Assembly (NCBI GenBank): GCA_035690865.1
Contig: DASSKE010000005.1
Coordinates: 248,001 to 312,000 of the forward strand
From: CAMLQK01 sp035690865
GTDB lineage: Bacteria; Patescibacteriota; Saccharimonadia; Saccharimonadales; UBA4665
Direction: 5' to 3'
Length of the DNA: 64,000 nt
Part shown: positions 52,347 through 60,548 of the stretch, piece by piece
Layout of the letters: every line of letters starts with the position of its first letter
Numbering within the stretch: the stretch's first letter is position 1
Notes under the pieces: generated by a model
Told to the model about the DNA's origin: nothing
Seen by the model: only the letters and a program-made list of their open reading frames with translations
Database searches by the model: none
Translations under genes and position numbers: made by a program

Positions 52347-53603
52347 CTACGCCTCATGACTCGTTGTATTTTGCTTCATCTTGGCAACGGCCATGATGTA
52401 TCCCAGGTCACCCGTAAGGCTCGATTGCAAAACGTCAAAGCCATTGTAATCAAACTGATCAATCACCTCTTTGGCTGTTTGGTGCCACGATCGCCACAAC
52501 AGTATCACGTCACCTTTTTGCAGCTTAAGCTGATGCTTTCGCTGGTCAATCTCAAACTCAACCGTCACATCTATACGCATCTTCATTTGGATGGTGCGCA
52601 TACGCTGCTCTTCGTCGTAGAGCTGTTCTAACTCGTAGAATGACTGATCAATACCCAAAACGTTCGGAATCATCTCCTGAAATGGCAAGCGCAAGGCATC
52701 CTTATTAACCGTAAAGTCAAAATAGCGGCGTGAGGTGCCCGAATCGAGCTTTTTGCTATACGCAAAGATATCGTTCCGGTTCATGCTGTAACGGATAAGC
52801 TGCAAGGTGTGGTCAGGCTGGCGAACAGTCGAGAGCGTACCACCAAAAAGCAGCACTAAATTAATGGTTCCGTCACCCACCAGTGTCTCTTCGGCAACGA
52901 TATCATCAAAGCTTTCGCGCGTAATGTCACGAACATACTGTCGCTGTTCCACTCGGCCGTCGAACCAATGCTCAACATTGGTAGAGGCTATCTCCAGCAC
53001 TTCTTTACTCAAGTCTATGCAAATGTATTTATTAAGCATGTTCTTTTCGAGCAGAATGCCGAGCAGCCCCTTAACGGGAAGTGAATTTCCCGGCCCCAGA
53101 TCTATAACGTTAACTTTATGGTCGCCAATCTGATCAAGAATGTACTCTTCGTTGAGCTTTAAAAGGTGAATCGTTTTGTTGAGCGTGTTAGGGGCTGACT
53201 CTCGGTAGAGCCGGTGAGCATACTCATCCCAAAAACGTGCACCACCGTCAAAATATCCGTACTGGTGCGGAATCTCGCGATAGATATCAATGTTCTTGAT
53301 GATATCCAGGATTTGCTTACTATTAAACAAATCGTAGAATTCCGGCTTAGGGATAACTACTTTATGACCGCGGCCGTTGGTAAACTTTTTGCGCTGATTA
53401 ACAAGAGCACGAATAATATCATGGTTCTTCGTGGTGTTGGCCACACACCTCCGACCGTCTACCTCATAGAGGTCGAGGTCTAATTTGCCGTTTACCGTAG
53501 CATCAATCCAGTTTCGAACAGATTTTTCGGAAACATGGTAAAGGCGAGCCAGCTCTGTATTCTTAAAGTATTTCATAAATTTAAAGGGACCACTAACGTT
53601 CAT
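52347..53603 (-). CDS. HTH - EgtD-like methyltransferase fusion
   Basis: 418 aa. The N-terminal segment (about 10-50) reads as a MerR-like helix-turn-helix: FKNTELARLYHVSEKSVRNWIDATVNGKLDLDLYEVDGRR. A linker with coiled helices follows, then an S-adenosylmethionine-binding methyltransferase of the EgtD/Methyltransf_33 type (about 115-415) with VIDLGPGNS (166-174), YICIDLSKEVLEIA, LLFGGTLS, KKLDSG and VILLWRSWHQT. EgtD trimethylates histidine, but the substrate here is unknown. Starts at 53606 (GTG), 53603 (ATG) and 53576 (ATG) are all possible. Two inverted repeats lie just upstream, consistent with self-regulation by the HTH. Confidence 0.82.
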   Translation of the reverse strand: MNVSGPFKFMKYFKNTELARLYHVSEKSVRNWIDATVNGKLDLDLYEVDGRRCVANTTKNHDIIRALVNQRKKFTNGRGHKVVIPKPEFYDLFNSKQILDIIKNIDIYREIPHQYGYFDGGARFWDEYAHRLYRESAPNTLNKTIHLLKLNEEYILDQIGDHKVNVIDLGPGNSLPVKGLLGILLEKNMLNKYICIDLSKEVLEIASTNVEHWFDGRVEQRQYVRDITRESFDDIVAEETLVGDGTINLVLLFGGTLSTVRQPDHTLQLIRYSMNRNDIFAYSKKLDSGTSRRYFDFTVNKDALRLPFQEMIPNVLGIDQSFYELEQLYDEEQRMRTIQMKMRIDVTVEFEIDQRKHQLKLQKGDVILLWRSWHQTAKEVIDQFDYNGFDVLQSSLTGDLGYIMAVAKMKQNTTSHEA

Positions 53604-53621
53604 CACGAAGCTGTGTCATAC

Positions 53622-53649
53622 GTTTCAAAACGAAACTTTACATGTAAAG
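53622..53649. promoter_or_regulatory. Palindromes upstream of the HTH-methyltransferase gene
   Basis: A perfect 14-bp palindrome CTTTACATGTAAAG (53636-53649), sharing one base with GTTTC-N5-GAAAC (53622-53636). The -10-like TATGAC follows at 53620-53615 on the minus strand. Confidence 0.55.
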
Positions 53650-53734
53650 CACTGCTACGCCACACTATCCCTGAAACTAGGGTAACAACTTCGCTATATT
53701 TTTTCAATGAAAAACAAGCCTTTACTTTAATAAA

Positions 53735-55345
53735 TTAAGTATTCCAGTACTGAATGCGCATCGGTTTGGTAATTATACGCTTGAGCCAGCGATAGATTGG
53801 CCGAGCTTCATCCAAACCGAACAGCCCTGAAATTCCAACATACACAAAAAAGGTACTAAGCGCAATAAGCATCAATTTAGCACCAAGCGTTACTATACCT
53901 CGATCGGTACCCTCCAGCGGATAAAAACTAACAACTACAAAGGCAGTAAGCACCGTAAACCCTGTTACTGACACCATACGGAGTAAAGCTCCCCAAAACT
54001 GTGCGGTAAAGAAACTGGTGTCTCGAATAAACATGAGCGATACTAGCAGCACGACTTCTACAGCGGCAGCAATGGACTGAGCCATAGCCAGTCCGGCCAC
54101 ACCATAGTTGCCTGGACGGGCCAGCCAGGTGGCCAATGCCACGTTAAGACCAATTACGAACACCGATACAAGTAGGGGCGTTTTACTGTCTTTTTGGGCG
54201 TAGAACCAACGGGAGATAAGCGTATACACCGTTCTAAAGAATATGGCCACGGTTAAAAAGCCAAAGATCAACGCAATTTCGGGTGCGTTACGGCTAAAGA
54301 TTAGGCGTGCCAAATATCCTCGGGCAAAGAAGCAGATGATAACCACGGGTATGGCCAACCAAATCATAAGGCGCAGGATGCTTAAAAAGTCCTTTCGGAA
54401 CAGGTCCGGGCGCCCTTGCGCCAACCGTTTATTAAGGCGAGGGAAAGCAGCGGTGGATATTGCTGTGCCCAGTAGCAGAATGGGCGCCGTGTGCAATGTA
54501 TACGCGTTACTGTAGTAGCTTACAAAGCCCGCGCCGAGCCGGTTAGCCAGGTTTGTTTCAACAATACTCTGTACTTGGTCAATACCCTGGTCGAGCGAAC
54601 GTGGAGGAAGCTGCTTTAAAATGGTGCGGAAGTCGCTGTTCCGCCATATAATTTTTGGCCGCCAGGTGAACTTTGTGCCGGTCAGCCCCAGGGCAATGAT
54701 AATCATTTGCAATAGACCACCAGCAAATGCCCCATAACCCAATCCCACAAGACCGATGCTGGTGTCGCGGAAAAGATAGATGCTTACAATAATTGAGAGG
54801 TTGTAAAAGAGTGGCGCAATTGCAAAGAAAAAGAACCGCCCCATGGTTTGTTGCGCACTGCTTAACACACCGGATATCGTAAAGAACAAGGGGTTTAACG
54901 CCAGCAAACGCATAATTGCTACTGCATTATCAAGTTGCTCCGGTGTAAGGTTAGGCGCAACCAATGTGCTTATTAAGGGGCGCGCAAACACAAATATGAT
55001 AACAGCAACCCCAAGCATTACTATACTTAGCAGGTTAAGCAGACTGGAGGATAGTTCCCACATCCCTTTACGGTCACCACGGTGAAAACGCTCTGCAAGA
55101 ACAGGCATAAATGCCACACCCAGTGCACCGGCCGCTAATGTGTAAAAGAACAGATCAGGGATAGTAAAAGCGGCAAAGTATGCATCAGTACTTTGCGGAC
55201 CAATAGGGTCAAAGTTGGCATTCACCAGCTTGGTTCGTAAGAATCCCAAAAGCTGCCCTACGAGAGTAGCCGTCATAAGCAAAACGGCCGCGCTACTCAG
55301 GGATGCTATTCGTTTGCGGGCTGGGGATTTGGGTTTTTCTTGCAT
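53735..55345 (-). CDS. murJ: MurJ lipid II flippase
   Basis: 536 aa with about 14 membrane helices of the MOP superfamily. Family segments are GFLRTKLVNANF, DAYFAAFTIPDLFF, GALGVAFMPVLAE, and LGTAISTAAFPRLNK. It moves the peptidoglycan precursor lipid II across the membrane. Its presence shows that the cell still builds a wall. The N-terminal KPKSPARKR is cytoplasmic. Confidence 0.95.
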   Translation of the reverse strand: MQEKPKSPARKRIASLSSAAVLLMTATLVGQLLGFLRTKLVNANFDPIGPQSTDAYFAAFTIPDLFFYTLAAGALGVAFMPVLAERFHRGDRKGMWELSSSLLNLLSIVMLGVAVIIFVFARPLISTLVAPNLTPEQLDNAVAIMRLLALNPLFFTISGVLSSAQQTMGRFFFFAIAPLFYNLSIIVSIYLFRDTSIGLVGLGYGAFAGGLLQMIIIALGLTGTKFTWRPKIIWRNSDFRTILKQLPPRSLDQGIDQVQSIVETNLANRLGAGFVSYYSNAYTLHTAPILLLGTAISTAAFPRLNKRLAQGRPDLFRKDFLSILRLMIWLAIPVVIICFFARGYLARLIFSRNAPEIALIFGFLTVAIFFRTVYTLISRWFYAQKDSKTPLLVSVFVIGLNVALATWLARPGNYGVAGLAMAQSIAAAVEVVLLVSLMFIRDTSFFTAQFWGALLRMVSVTGFTVLTAFVVVSFYPLEGTDRGIVTLGAKLMLIALSTFFVYVGISGLFGLDEARPIYRWLKRIITKPMRIQYWNT

Positions 55346-55428
55346 GTCAACAAAATACTAGGGGTTCTCTGCTTTAGTATACTCCTCGACCCCTCTTTGG
55401 GCTAGGAGTTTTGGCAAACAAAACAACG

Positions 55429-55455
55429 AAAAAAAGCCGCCTTTAGAGGCAGCCT
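55429..55455 (-). terminator. Terminator after ftsH
   Basis: Minus strand AGGCTGCCT-CTAA-AGGCGGCTT hairpin (two T-G type pairs) followed by a T-run. It starts about 25 nt beyond the ftsH stop. Confidence 0.8.
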
Positions 55456-55479
55456 TTTTCTTAACGACAGGGCGCTTTT

Positions 55480-57351
55480 TTAGTACAGCTTGGCTTCGGC
55501 TGGGAGCTTAGCGCCAGCAAAAACTTCTTTAACTTCGTCAGCGTCAACTGTTTCTTTTTCGATAAGACGCTCCTTAAGAGCTTCGAGCTTCGAAAGGTTA
55601 TGCTTAATAACCATACGGGCACGGTTGGCCGCCTCGGTAATAAGATTCTCAACTTCCTTATCGATAAGCTTGGCGGTGTCTTCGGAGTAATTGCGCTCAT
55701 GCACCAGCTTATCAAGCATCATGCCATCATCAACATGGAACACCTGGTCGCGCAACTTACTGCCCATGCCCTGATTAGTAACCATGTCGCGGGCCAGCTC
55801 AGCAGCCTTCTGCAAGTCACTGCCAGCACCCGTTGTTACGTGGTCGCGGCCATAAATAACTTCTTCGGCAATACGGCCACCCAACATTCGGGCCAGCACA
55901 TCTTTAAACTCAACAATTGAGTGATAACTTTTATCTTCAGGTGGAATAAACCAGGTAACACCACCAGTACCACCGCGAGGAATAATTGTAACCTTGTGTA
56001 CGACATCGCTATCTGGCAACACATGGCCAACAATGGCATGGCCGGCTTCGTGATACGCGCTAACCTGCTTCTCTTTTTCGTTCATCACCTTGCTCTTGCG
56101 CTCTGGGCCAATAGCCACACGCTCAAAAGCAGCCGTTACGTCATCATTGCTGATTTCTTTATGGTTAAGACGGGCAGCGATAATAGCCGATTCGTTGGCA
56201 ATATTTGCCAAGTCTGCGCCTGATGAACCGGCAGATTTTGCAGCCAGCGCATCAAGGTCAGCACCCTTGGCTAATGGTTTCTTTTTAAAGTGTACTTTAA
56301 GTACGGCTTCGCGGTCTTTGCGATCTGGCAAGTTAATGTCCACGCGGCGGTCAAAGCGACCGGGGCGGAGCAAAGCAGGGTCAAGAACATCAGCCCGGTT
56401 TGTAGCCGCTAACACGATAACGTTCTGGCCTTGGTCAAAGCCGTCCATCTCAACGAGGATCTGGTTAAGCGTTTGCTCACGTTCATCATGGCCACCACCC
56501 ATGCCAGAGCCACGGCGGCGTCCAACGGCGTCAATCTCGTCTACAAAGATGATGCAAGGAGCATTCTTTTTGGCTTTGGCAAACAGATCACGAACACGGC
56601 TAGCACCCACACCAACGAACATCTCCACAAATTCAGAACCGGAAATGCTAAAGAATGGGACGTTTGCCTCACCGGCAACTGCTCGCGCCAGCAATGTTTT
56701 ACCGGTACCAGGAGGACCTACCAACAGCACACCCTTTGGAATGCGTGCCCCAAGGTTGGCAAACTTCTTAGGATATTTTAGGAACTCCACAACCTCTTGC
56801 AAGTCTTGTTTAGCTTCGCCTGAACCGGCAACGTCAGCAAACGTTACTTTATCTTTTTCGTTGCCATACAAACGAGCACGGCTCTTACCAAAGCTCAATG
56901 CCTGGTTGCCTTGACCTTGGGCGCTGCGCAGCATAATAAAGAGCACGACGCTAATCAAGATAACAGGGAGCAGGGTAAGGCCAACATTTTGCAAGAATGA
57001 AGACTTTGCTTCAGGTGCGTACGAAACCTCGACGCCAGAAGTTTTAAAGCCGTCTTCTTTAAGGCTGGTATTAGGGTCTTTGAACGTTTTAAGCGAAGGC
57101 TTACTTTCGCCTTTCTCTGTAATAAGAACTTCGTTGCCATCCACCTGCAACTTCTTAAATTTACCGTCTTGGGACTGTTCGGTAGCGGTTGTTAAATCAA
57201 TGGTCTTAGTTGTTGTTGGTTGTGCATATGTGGCATATACGACGAGGGCAATGAGCACAAGAAGCGCAACGAATCCCACGTTACGCATTCCACGACCCCC
57301 ATTTCCACCCTTTTTATTATTGGCAGAGCGAAAGCTTTTCTTATTATCCAT
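55480..57351 (-). CDS. ftsH: FtsH membrane AAA+ metalloprotease
   Basis: 623 aa. Two membrane helices (about 25-43 and 119-141) flank an extracytoplasmic domain. The AAA domain has GPPGTGKT (212-219), IIFVDEIDAVGRRRG and the second region of homology ATNRADVLDPALLRPGRFDR. The zinc protease motif is HEAGH (434-438). It degrades membrane and regulatory proteins. TATAAT lies 8 nt before the ATG, in the 30-bp gap after tilS. Confidence 0.98.
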   Translation of the reverse strand: MDNKKSFRSANNKKGGNGGRGMRNVGFVALLVLIALVVYATYAQPTTTKTIDLTTATEQSQDGKFKKLQVDGNEVLITEKGESKPSLKTFKDPNTSLKEDGFKTSGVEVSYAPEAKSSFLQNVGLTLLPVILISVVLFIMLRSAQGQGNQALSFGKSRARLYGNEKDKVTFADVAGSGEAKQDLQEVVEFLKYPKKFANLGARIPKGVLLVGPPGTGKTLLARAVAGEANVPFFSISGSEFVEMFVGVGASRVRDLFAKAKKNAPCIIFVDEIDAVGRRRGSGMGGGHDEREQTLNQILVEMDGFDQGQNVIVLAATNRADVLDPALLRPGRFDRRVDINLPDRKDREAVLKVHFKKKPLAKGADLDALAAKSAGSSGADLANIANESAIIAARLNHKEISNDDVTAAFERVAIGPERKSKVMNEKEKQVSAYHEAGHAIVGHVLPDSDVVHKVTIIPRGGTGGVTWFIPPEDKSYHSIVEFKDVLARMLGGRIAEEVIYGRDHVTTGAGSDLQKAAELARDMVTNQGMGSKLRDQVFHVDDGMMLDKLVHERNYSEDTAKLIDKEVENLITEAANRARMVIKHNLSKLEALKERLIEKETVDADEVKEVFAGAKLPAEAKLY

Positions 57352-57381
57352 ACGAAGGCATTATACACCTTTACCTCGGTT

Positions 57382-58272
57382 TTACGAACGATGTCTATAG
57401 GCAAATACCACTGATCTGCGGGTAATCTTCATGATAAGGGTATTCTGGATATTATGCTGCGTGCCAGGGCGGGCAGTTTTAGCAGCAAGAACAAGCCGTT
57501 CAAGTAGTTTTTTACTTAGCTCTACCTGATGAGTCTTACGCAAATAGTACGCCAGAATTTCCACCGAAACGCTGTGCGGCAGAAGAGCGAACAAAGAACG
57601 ATCAAAGCCATTCTCCGTGCGTATTTTGTCCAATAATGCCTCTGTTAAATGATCTATCTCTGCGTTGATTGCCCGCATTCGGGTATTCATTGCTACCAAT
57701 TGCTGCCGCTGAACATCGGTAAGGCGTGGCATGTAGCGCTGGCGGAGCCGGTTACGCGTATAAAGGTCCTGCTGATTGGTGCTATCTTCGCGCCACATAA
57801 TTGCATGGCGGGAGGCATAGTGCCGTAGTTCGTTTTTTGTACTATGGAGTAGGGGCCTGGCAGTTTTGGCTGTGGACTGCAGCGAGCTTAACCCGCGGCG
57901 ATGGGTGCCACGCCATATATTAAGAAGCATTGTTTCGAGCACATCGTCTTGGTGATGGGCGGTAATGAGTCCGTCTGCCCCCTGCTCTGTTTGTACATTA
58001 TGCAAAAAGGCATAACGGGCGCGGCGGGCTTTTTCTTCGCTTACATCGGGTCCGAGTCGGCCCTCTTTATAAAAGAACGGCAAACCGTACTGACCCGCAA
58101 CTGCTTGTACCAACTTACGATCTTCTGCCGAGTCGGCCCGCACGCCGTGGTCAAAATGAGCCACTACTAAGGTTAGGTCCGGACGCTGCGCCAACATATG
58201 CAAAAGCACCATCGAGTCGATGCCGCCCGAAACTGCCACCACGTACTTGCCTGGCACAATATCCTGAATCAT
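57382..58272 (-). CDS. tilS: tRNA(Ile)-lysidine synthase TilS
   Basis: 296 aa. N-type ATP pyrophosphatase P-loop SGGIDS (15-20), VAHFDHGVR, TAHHQDDVLETMLLN, and RPLLHSTKNELRHYASRH, then a helical C-terminal region shorter than in E. coli. It modifies C34 of the CAU-anticodon tRNA-Ile2 so that it reads AUA. TATAAT ends 6 nt before the ATG, within a 19-bp shared promoter. Confidence 0.95.
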   Translation of the reverse strand: MIQDIVPGKYVVAVSGGIDSMVLLHMLAQRPDLTLVVAHFDHGVRADSAEDRKLVQAVAGQYGLPFFYKEGRLGPDVSEEKARRARYAFLHNVQTEQGADGLITAHHQDDVLETMLLNIWRGTHRRGLSSLQSTAKTARPLLHSTKNELRHYASRHAIMWREDSTNQQDLYTRNRLRQRYMPRLTDVQRQQLVAMNTRMRAINAEIDHLTEALLDKIRTENGFDRSLFALLPHSVSVEILAYYLRKTHQVELSKKLLERLVLAAKTARPGTQHNIQNTLIMKITRRSVVFAYRHRS

Positions 58273-58291
58273 GGTTTAATTATACCAGCTT
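58273..58291. promoter_or_regulatory. 19-bp bidirectional promoter, tilS / ITPase
   Basis: Minus-strand extended -10 TGGTATAAT (box 58284-58279) and plus-strand TTATAC (58280-58285) almost coincide. Each is 6 nt from its ATG. Confidence 0.7.
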
Positions 58292-58849
58292 ATGAAAACA
58301 CTCATCTTCCCCACCGGCAACGAAGTAAAATTCCGTCTCGCCAACCTTGTATGCGAGCAAAAAGGTATTGCCCTCCAGCGACTCGAGATTGATGTGCCTG
58401 AGCTGCAAGCCGAAAGCGGCGAAGAAGTGTGCCGCGACAAAGCTCTGCGCGCTTTTGAAATTCTGCGCAAACCGCTGGTTGTGAACGACGACTCGTGGAT
58501 TATACCAGGCCTCGGTGGCTTTCCCGGGCCATATATGAAGTCGATGAACAAGTGGTTCACCTCTGAAGACTGGCTTCGTCTTACTAAAGACTTGGCGGAT
58601 CGCCGCATTATTTTGCGCCAAGTAGCGGTGTATCAGGACCAGGACCAGCAAAAGACATTTATCAGCGACATTCAGGGTATGTTACTTACCGAAATACGCG
58701 GCGAGTCCCATTTTACGCACACGCCAATGGTTTCTTTTGATGGCGGCAAGAATACCGTGGCCGAAGTCCATGCCAGAGGTGAAGCCGCTGCCGAGGGACA
58801 CAGAACTGCCTGGCATGACTTTGCCGAGTGGTTTGCGGCGCAAAGCTAG
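58292..58849 (+). CDS. Non-canonical purine NTP pyrophosphatase (Ham1/RdgB family)
   Basis: 185 aa. IFPTGNEVKFRLA at the N-terminus (family (S/T)xNxxK), EIDVPELQAESGEEV, NDDSWIIPGLGGFPGPYMKSMNKW (family D-S-G-L...G-x-P-G), and SFDGGKNTVAE. It removes ITP and XTP from nucleotide pools. Some positions differ from classical RdgB, so the preferred base is open. It is leaderless and divergent from tilS. Confidence 0.88.
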   Translation: MKTLIFPTGNEVKFRLANLVCEQKGIALQRLEIDVPELQAESGEEVCRDKALRAFEILRKPLVVNDDSWIIPGLGGFPGPYMKSMNKWFTSEDWLRLTKDLADRRIILRQVAVYQDQDQQKTFISDIQGMLLTEIRGESHFTHTPMVSFDGGKNTVAEVHARGEAAAEGHRTAWHDFAEWFAAQS

Positions 58850-58881
58850 CAATAGACGCAAGTATAAGCGCAGCGTAATGG

Positions 58882-59649
58882 CTAATTCATGTCGCATTGT
58901 GGCACGCCGGAGACATCACCGCCAAAAAGAGCCTGTTGTGCATACGTACCATCAGTTCCTAATATCCACTGGCCGCCTTGTGTAGGTGAAATTAGCTGGC
59001 ATTCGGCATCAAATTTTTGGCCGGGACTCAATACATACACTACTTGCCGCCGGGTATCTGGATACTTGTAGGTAGACATCATGGCTTCATCTTCGGTAGG
59101 CTCACAAACAACAAGGTTAGGTCCTGGGTTACATTCATATTCTGGTGAGGAGGATGGTGACGGCGAAGGGCTTTCGCTTTCGGTAGCGCTCGCCGAAGGC
59201 GACGCCGAGCTATGCGCAGGCGATGGGCTTGGCCTAGCTTTTTTAACTGCTACTTTTGTGGGGCTTGGCGATGGTGTCTCGATAACCGGCGACGGGGTTA
59301 TAAGTTCTGTAGGTGACGGAGCCAGCGTAGGTGTGGGCGAAATGGGCGCGGCTGCCCGCGGCTTGGGATTCGTAGCAAAAGGCACAAAGGGTTGCGAACG
59401 CTGCATGTCCCAGTACAAGGCAGCCAACAGGCCAAGCGATCCAACAGCGGTCAAGACAACGCCACGGGTCCCCCAACGCCGCACAGTTTCCAGGCCGTGG
59501 TCAAAACCAGTCTCTTCAGGTACATAGCCTGGCCGTTCGTTTACGGGCAATGTGGGAATAAAACGCGGCATTTCTTGGGTGCGTGCAACTGGTTCTTCGG
59601 GTATAGATTCTTGAGGGGTAGGTTGCGATTCACGACGGTGTCTTCCCAT
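58882..59649 (-). CDS. Membrane-anchored protein with Pro/Ser-rich stalk
   Basis: 255 aa. A charged cytoplasmic N-terminus (about 1-60) is followed by one membrane helix (about 64-83), a long low-complexity Ser/Pro/Thr/Ala stalk (about 100-165) with repeated SPSP units, and a small C-terminal domain with four Cys (CNPGPNLVVC, ECQL, PQCDMN), likely outside the cell. Unrecognised, probably a surface protein. SD AAAGGTGG precedes ATG 59649. An in-frame GTG lies 12 nt earlier. Confidence 0.75.
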   Translation of the reverse strand: MGRHRRESQPTPQESIPEEPVARTQEMPRFIPTLPVNERPGYVPEETGFDHGLETVRRWGTRGVVLTAVGSLGLLAALYWDMQRSQPFVPFATNPKPRAAAPISPTPTLAPSPTELITPSPVIETPSPSPTKVAVKKARPSPSPAHSSASPSASATESESPSPSPSSSPEYECNPGPNLVVCEPTEDEAMMSTYKYPDTRRQVVYVLSPGQKFDAECQLISPTQGGQWILGTDGTYAQQALFGGDVSGVPQCDMN

Positions 59650-59808
59650 AGCTTTATCCACCTTTCTTAGTAACTATTTCAGGACCGACTTCAAATATTA
59701 CCGTATAGCACCTCACATTACTAGTAAGAATGCAAATATTACGTCATTCCCTGTTGCGGGCCTATACAGGTAAGGCAAAATATGCTATATTAAACGGGTT
59801 ACTTTTAT

Positions 59809-59885
59809 GGCGGCGTAGCTCAGCTGGTTAGAGCACAGGACTCATAAGCCTGGGGTCAGTGGTTCAAGTCCACTCGCCGCTACCA
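59809..59885 (+). tRNA. tRNA with CAT anticodon (probably elongator Met)
   Basis: 77 nt with encoded CCA. Acceptor GGCGGCG/CGCCGCT (G1-T72 wobble), D-arm GCTC...GAGC, anticodon loop CTCATAA, T-arm GTGG-TTCAAGT-CCAC. The body (TAGAGCAC, GGGGTCA) is elongator-Met-like. The anticodon stem closes with an A-G mismatch (CAGGA/GCCTG). Ile2(CAT) cannot be fully excluded. Confidence 0.9.
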
Positions 59886-59901
59886 AATCAGAATTATGTA
59901 C

Positions 59902-59926
59902 AAGAACGGCTCTGGTCGTTCTTTTG
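59902..59926 (+). terminator. Terminator after tRNA(CAT)
   Basis: AAGAACG/CGTTCTT hairpin with an 8-nt loop followed by TTG, 16 nt past the tRNA. Confidence 0.65.
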
Positions 59927-59939
59927 TTATAGTGGAAAC

Positions 59940-60548
59940 ATGATACATATCGCAGAAACACTTTATGCGGCCAACGCAGATCGGTTTGCCAAAGCCCAAA
60001 ATCCTCTCCGCAGCCACGGTCCTGACCATCATTTACGAGTATATCAACACGCCCTTGCGTTAGCGCGCAAACTACATGTAGCCTACGATGACGAAATTCT
60101 TGCCGGTGCTGCCCTCCTGCATGATATGGCGGCGTACTATCCAGACCAAACTGGAGATGCGTACCATGACTTTGATCACACTCTAGCGGCAGAGGTGTTG
60201 GCGGCCATTGACTTTCCGGAAAATAAGAGAGAGGCTGTACTCTTTGCTATTGCCCACCACGGCTCTGACGCAAAATATAAGAGCGCGGACGAACCTGTAG
60301 AAGTCTCGCTCTTAAGAGACGCCGACAAACTCGACGTTTTTGGTCCTATCGGCGTTGCTCGCATTATTATGGTGCGCACGCTCAAGGGGGATACTCTTAA
60401 AGATATCGTTGAGGACTTTTACGTTCATGGGCACCTCAAGCGTAAGTGGGACTCTATTACACACGCCGCCGCCAAAGAGATGGCGCAAAAAGACTATGAG
60501 TATTCTAAAGCATTCTTTGCACAATTAGCGCAAACGCTTGATAGTTAG
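59940..60548 (+). CDS. HD-domain phosphohydrolase
   Basis: 202 aa. HD-superfamily metal phosphohydrolase: SHGPDHHLRVYQHAL (first His), AALLHDMAAYYP (His-Asp), AIAHHGSD, and LLRDADKLDVFGP with the last Asp. It resembles YedJ-type small HD hydrolases. The substrate is unknown, possibly nucleotides. TATAGT lies exactly 6 nt before ATG 59940, which sets the start downstream of the tRNA terminator. Tail-to-tail overlap of 4 nt with the next gene. Confidence 0.9.
   Translation: MIHIAETLYAANADRFAKAQNPLRSHGPDHHLRVYQHALALARKLHVAYDDEILAGAALLHDMAAYYPDQTGDAYHDFDHTLAAEVLAAIDFPENKREAVLFAIAHHGSDAKYKSADEPVEVSLLRDADKLDVFGPIGVARIIMVRTLKGDTLKDIVEDFYVHGHLKRKWDSITHAAAKEMAQKDYEYSKAFFAQLAQTLDS

Noticed and set aside
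56090..56914. 274-codon frame antisense to ftsH
   Set aside because: Serine/arginine-rich shadow translation of a highly conserved gene with no start signals.
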